Shown: in pieces, positions 61,528 to 64,000 of the stretch
Position numbering within the stretch: the stretch's first letter is position 1
How the letters are laid out: each line of letters begins with the position of its first letter
Assembly (NCBI RefSeq): GCF_900090225.1
Contig: NZ_FMHY01000002.1
Span: forward strand, 5,332,001-5,396,000
DNA from: Micromonospora eburnea
GTDB lineage: Bacteria > Actinomycetota > Actinomycetes > Mycobacteriales > Micromonosporaceae
DNA length: 64,000 nt
Direction: 5' to 3'
The notes under the pieces: generated by a model
Seen by the model: only the letters and a program-made list of their open reading frames with translations
Databases searched by the model: none
Told to the model about the DNA's origin: nothing
Program-made: the position numbers and the translations under genes

Positions 61528-62496
61528 GTGCTGCACGTCGATCCGATCATCACCGTCACCTCGGTGGCTCCGCCACCCGCCGCCCCGGCGATCCTGGCGG
61601 CGGGCGGTGCGGCCGTCCCGCCGCCCTTCACCGTCGCGCGGATCCTCACCGAGACCCAGCTCAACAGCTGGCTCACCCTCGGGCTGCTCCTCGCCGCCGG
61701 CCTCTACCTGTACGGCGTGTACCGGCTGCGGCTGCGCGGCGACCGCTGGCCGGTCATCCGGACGGTGTGCTTCCTCGTCCCCGGCCTGGGCGGCATCGCG
61801 TCGGTCACGCTCAGCGGGCTGGGCGCGTACGACACCGCGCTGCTGTCGGTCCACATGGTGCAGCACATGGTGCTGTCCATGATCTCGCCGATCTTCCTGG
61901 CGCTGGGCGCCCCGGTGACGCTCGCCCTGCGCACCCTCCCGGTGCGGCCCCGCAAGCGGCTGCTGGCGATCGTGCACAGCCGGATCGTCCGGATCTACAG
62001 CTTCCCGCTGGTCGCGTTCGCCATCTTCGTGGTGAACCCGTTCGCGCTCTACTTCACCGACCTGTACAGCTACACGCTGCAGCACGAGTGGGCGCACGAG
62101 CTGGTCCACGCCCACTTCATCGCCACCGGCTGCGTCTTCTTCTGGCCGCTGCTCGGCCTGGACCCGCTGCCCGGCCGCTGGCCGTACCCGGCCCGGGCGC
62201 TGCTGATGGTGCTCTCGGTGCCGTTCCACACCGTGCTCGGGCTCACGATCATGCAGAGCACCACCCTGTTCGGCGGCGACTGGTACCCGTCGCTGGGGCT
62301 GACCTGGTCGGACCCGTGGAACGACCAGGTGGTGGCCGGCGGCGTGCTCTGGGCCGGCGGAGAGTTCGTCAGCGTCACCATGCTGGCCGTGCTCGTCGTC
62401 CAGTGGATCAAACAGTCGGAGCGCGAGGCCCGCCGGTTGGACCGCGAACTGGACCGCCAGGAGGCCCGCGAGCGGGCCGCGGAAGCCGCTGGTTGA
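61528..62496 (+). CDS. Cytochrome c oxidase assembly protein, CtaG/caa3 type
   Basis: The 322-residue membrane protein has seven TM helices with conserved histidines (SVHMVQHMVL, HEWAHELVHAHFIATG) typical of the DUF1404/CtaG family that delivers copper to oxidase. A charged C-terminal tail follows. It is divergent from ctaE, fitting its role. Confidence 0.9.
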   Translation: MLHVDPIITVTSVAPPPAAPAILAAGGAAVPPPFTVARILTETQLNSWLTLGLLLAAGLYLYGVYRLRLRGDRWPVIRTVCFLVPGLGGIASVTLSGLGAYDTALLSVHMVQHMVLSMISPIFLALGAPVTLALRTLPVRPRKRLLAIVHSRIVRIYSFPLVAFAIFVVNPFALYFTDLYSYTLQHEWAHELVHAHFIATGCVFFWPLLGLDPLPGRWPYPARALLMVLSVPFHTVLGLTIMQSTTLFGGDWYPSLGLTWSDPWNDQVVAGGVLWAGGEFVSVTMLAVLVVQWIKQSEREARRLDRELDRQEARERAAEAAG

Positions 62497-62585
62497 GCTC
62501 CCCGAGGGGGTACGCCAGGGCGGGCCGTCCGCCCGCTGTGACGCCCGCTACGATCAGCGGGCAGCTACGAAGTGGGAGTGCCGGT

Positions 62586-62984
62586 ATGAGTGAGCGTCTT
62601 TACACCGTCCTGCTCTACAGCGACGATCCGAAGGTCCGTGACCGGATGCGGCTCGCGGTCGGCACCCGGCCCGCGCCGGGCCTCGAGATCGAGTTCGCCG
62701 AGGCCTCCGACTACGCCGAGTGCGTCCGGCTCGTCGACGACTACGAGATCGACCTGCTCCTGCTCGACGGCGAGGCGACCCCGGGCGGCGGCATCGGCAT
62801 CGCCCGCCAGATCAAGGACGACCGGGACGACGCCCCGCCGACCTGTGTGGTGCTCGCCCGCGCCGCCGACCGCTGGCTGGCCGCGTACGCCGAGGTGGAC
62901 GCCACGCTGACCCACCCGCTCGACCCGGTGACCACCGGCACCACCGTCGCCGAACTGCTGCGGCGTACGCACGCCGTGGCCTGA
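62586..62984 (+). CDS. Degenerate receiver-domain protein
   Basis: The 132-residue product has a CheY-like fold: LLYSDDPKVRDRM, phosphoacceptor Asp in LLLLDGEATP, and VVLARAAD. The conserved lysine is replaced (THPLDP instead of KPxD), and the Thr/Ser after strand 4 is Ala. It may be a pseudo-receiver that no longer switches by phosphorylation. ATG with GGGAG upstream. Confidence 0.8.
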   Translation: MSERLYTVLLYSDDPKVRDRMRLAVGTRPAPGLEIEFAEASDYAECVRLVDDYEIDLLLLDGEATPGGGIGIARQIKDDRDDAPPTCVVLARAADRWLAAYAEVDATLTHPLDPVTTGTTVAELLRRTHAVA

Positions 62985-62996
62985 GCCGGCCCACTC

Positions 62997-63024
62997 GGCG
63001 CCACGGCAGCGTGGCCGTGGCGCC
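62997..63024 (+). terminator. Hairpin after the receiver gene
   Basis: GGCGCCACGG (62997-63006) pairs with CCGTGGCGCC (63015-63024), 8-base loop. Confidence 0.55.
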
Positions 63025-63125
63025 GGCGTTCCGGCCATGATCCGGGCCACCGCGCCGCGCGGCGGCGTTCCGGTCCGCACGAAGGCCGCCACCCCGCATT
63101 CCACGCCCCGCTCAGGAGGCCCACC

Positions 63126-64000
63126 ATGGGCGAACGGACCTGGCCACTGCTGCTCAACGCGCTGCTGCGCGGTGAGGAACTCGCCACCGCCGACACCGCC
63201 TGGGCGATGGACGAGATCATGACCGGTTCGGCCAGCCCGGCGCAGGTGGCCGGCTTCGCGGTGGCGCTGCGCGCCAAGGGTGAGACGCCGGCCGAGCTGG
63301 CCGGCCTGGTGGAGGCGATGCTCGGCCGCTCCGTCGAGGTCGAGCTCCCCGAGGAGGTACGCGCCACCGCGCTCGACGTGGTCGGCACCGGCGGTGACCT
63401 CGCCCACACGGTCAACATCTCCACGATGACCGCGCTCGTGGTGGCCGGGGCGGGCGTACGGGTGGTCAAGCACGGCAACCGGGCCGCCTCCTCCTCGTGC
63501 GGCACCGCCGACCTGCTGGAGCACCTCGGCGTACCGCTGGACCTGACGCCCGAGCAGGTGGCCCGGTGTGTGGCGGAGGCCGGCATCGGCTTCTGCTTCG
63601 CGGCCCGGTTCCACCCTGGGATGCGCCACGCCGGGCCGGTCCGGCGGGAGGTCGGCGTGCCCACCTTCTTCAACTTTCTCGGCCCCCTGACCAACCCGGC
63701 CCGCCCCCGGGCCGGCGCGGTCGGCTGCTTCGACCTGCGGATGGCGCCGGTGATGGCGGCCGTCTTCGCGGCCCGTGGGGACTCGGTGGTCGTGATGCGT
63801 GGCGAGGACGGGCTGGACGAGTTCACCACCGCCGCGCCGACCCGGGTCTGGGTGGCCCAGCAGGGCACCGTCAGGGAGGCGCTGCTGGACGCGACGGAGC
63901 TGGGGGTACCCCGGTCCACCCTGGCCGATCTGCGGGGCGGGGACGCCGCGTACAACGCCGGCGTGGCCCGTCGGCTGCTGGCCGGCGAGACCGGCCCGGT
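63126..64000 (+). CDS. trpD: Anthranilate phosphoribosyltransferase, truncated by the window end
   Basis: This enzyme transfers phosphoribose to anthranilate in tryptophan synthesis. The visible 291 residues include VVGTGGDLAHTVNIST (PRPP site), KHGNRAASSSCGTADLLE and FFNFLGPLTNPARP. ATG with AGGAGG upstream. M. tuberculosis trpD (Rv2192c) lies in the same neighbourhood, next to ctaE. The 3' end is outside the window. Confidence 0.95.
   Translation, partial: MGERTWPLLLNALLRGEELATADTAWAMDEIMTGSASPAQVAGFAVALRAKGETPAELAGLVEAMLGRSVEVELPEEVRATALDVVGTGGDLAHTVNISTMTALVVAGAGVRVVKHGNRAASSSCGTADLLEHLGVPLDLTPEQVARCVAEAGIGFCFAARFHPGMRHAGPVRREVGVPTFFNFLGPLTNPARPRAGAVGCFDLRMAPVMAAVFAARGDSVVVMRGEDGLDEFTTAAPTRVWVAQQGTVREALLDATELGVPRSTLADLRGGDAAYNAGVARRLLAGETGP

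Overview
The window is a chromosomal segment from a high-GC actinomycete, most probably a Micromonosporaceae member such as Micromonospora or Salinispora. The evidence is the very high GC content, the many GTG starts, the frequent leaderless -10 boxes (TAnnnT 6-7 bases before a start codon), and a class of proteins typical of these organisms: PASTA kinase, DUF574 methyltransferase, CBM2-GH18 chitinase, and a diheme QcrC with a three-TM QcrA. No tRNA, rRNA, prophage, insertion sequence, CRISPR array or biosynthetic megacluster is visible.

The backbone matches, from memory, the gene order of Mycobacterium tuberculosis around Rv2172c-Rv2196. The shared genes are MTHFR, polyprenyl synthase, the Rv2175c-type DNA-binding protein, pknL, class II DAHP synthase, the Rv2179c exoribonuclease, a Rv2185c-like SRPBCC protein, a FadD15-like ligase, pimB, the Rv2191-type DEDDh/GIY-YIG nuclease, trpD, ctaE and qcrCAB. 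Lineage-specific genes are inserted between these anchors.

Layout. 1-4.0 kb: a partial glycosyltransferase, a CrtI-like oxidoreductase, a CDP-alcohol phosphotransferase and a frameshifted metF. 4.3-10.3 kb: an XRE regulator, polyprenyl synthase, an Rv2175c-like protein divergent from a pknL-like kinase, and an endonuclease IV overlapping the kinase. 10.4-13.7 kb (minus): lipoprotein, DAHP synthase, then threonine aldolase, with a tandem repeat between the last two. 14-20.5 kb: secreted chitinase, glutathione peroxidase, secreted SGNH lipase, NUDIX, proC, phosphofructokinase and exoribonuclease. 20.7-28.3 kb: a Crp regulator, a large adenylate cyclase/ATPase, a membrane protein and otsA. 28.3-33.7 kb (minus): hydrolase, FMO, EEP phosphatase, glucokinase, a hypothetical gene and an SRPBCC protein. 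33.9-40.8 kb: acyl-CoA ligase, a NarL-type two-component pair, a methyltransferase and a GGDEF-EAL protein. 40.9-43.4 kb: pimB with an M48 protease. 43.6-48.9 kb: an accessory block with a secreted protein, LysR, ribbon-helix-helix protein, DUF4097 protein and ABC exporter. 49-56 kb: NYN protein, DEDDh/GIY-YIG nuclease, a short RSH enzyme, NUDIX, nucleotidyltransferase and a stand-alone Lrp domain. 56-64 kb: a DUF4142 protein, the qcrB-qcrA-qcrC-ctaE respiratory operon (minus), ctaG, a degenerate receiver and trpD, which runs off the end.

The most unusual structure is a set of intercistronic mini-ORFs chained by overlapping stop and start codons. Between aroG and the threonine aldolase, five GTGGCTGA stop/start overlaps sit exactly 58 bp apart and define four consecutive 21-codon mini-ORFs, each ending in a fresh ribosome-binding site. 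A related repeat with 60-bp units makes one 40-codon bridge between the FMO and the hydrolase. Similar bridges occur at qcrC-qcrA and before the M48 protease. A second repeat family consists of long hairpins bounded by TTGATC/GATCAA at three convergent gene ends.
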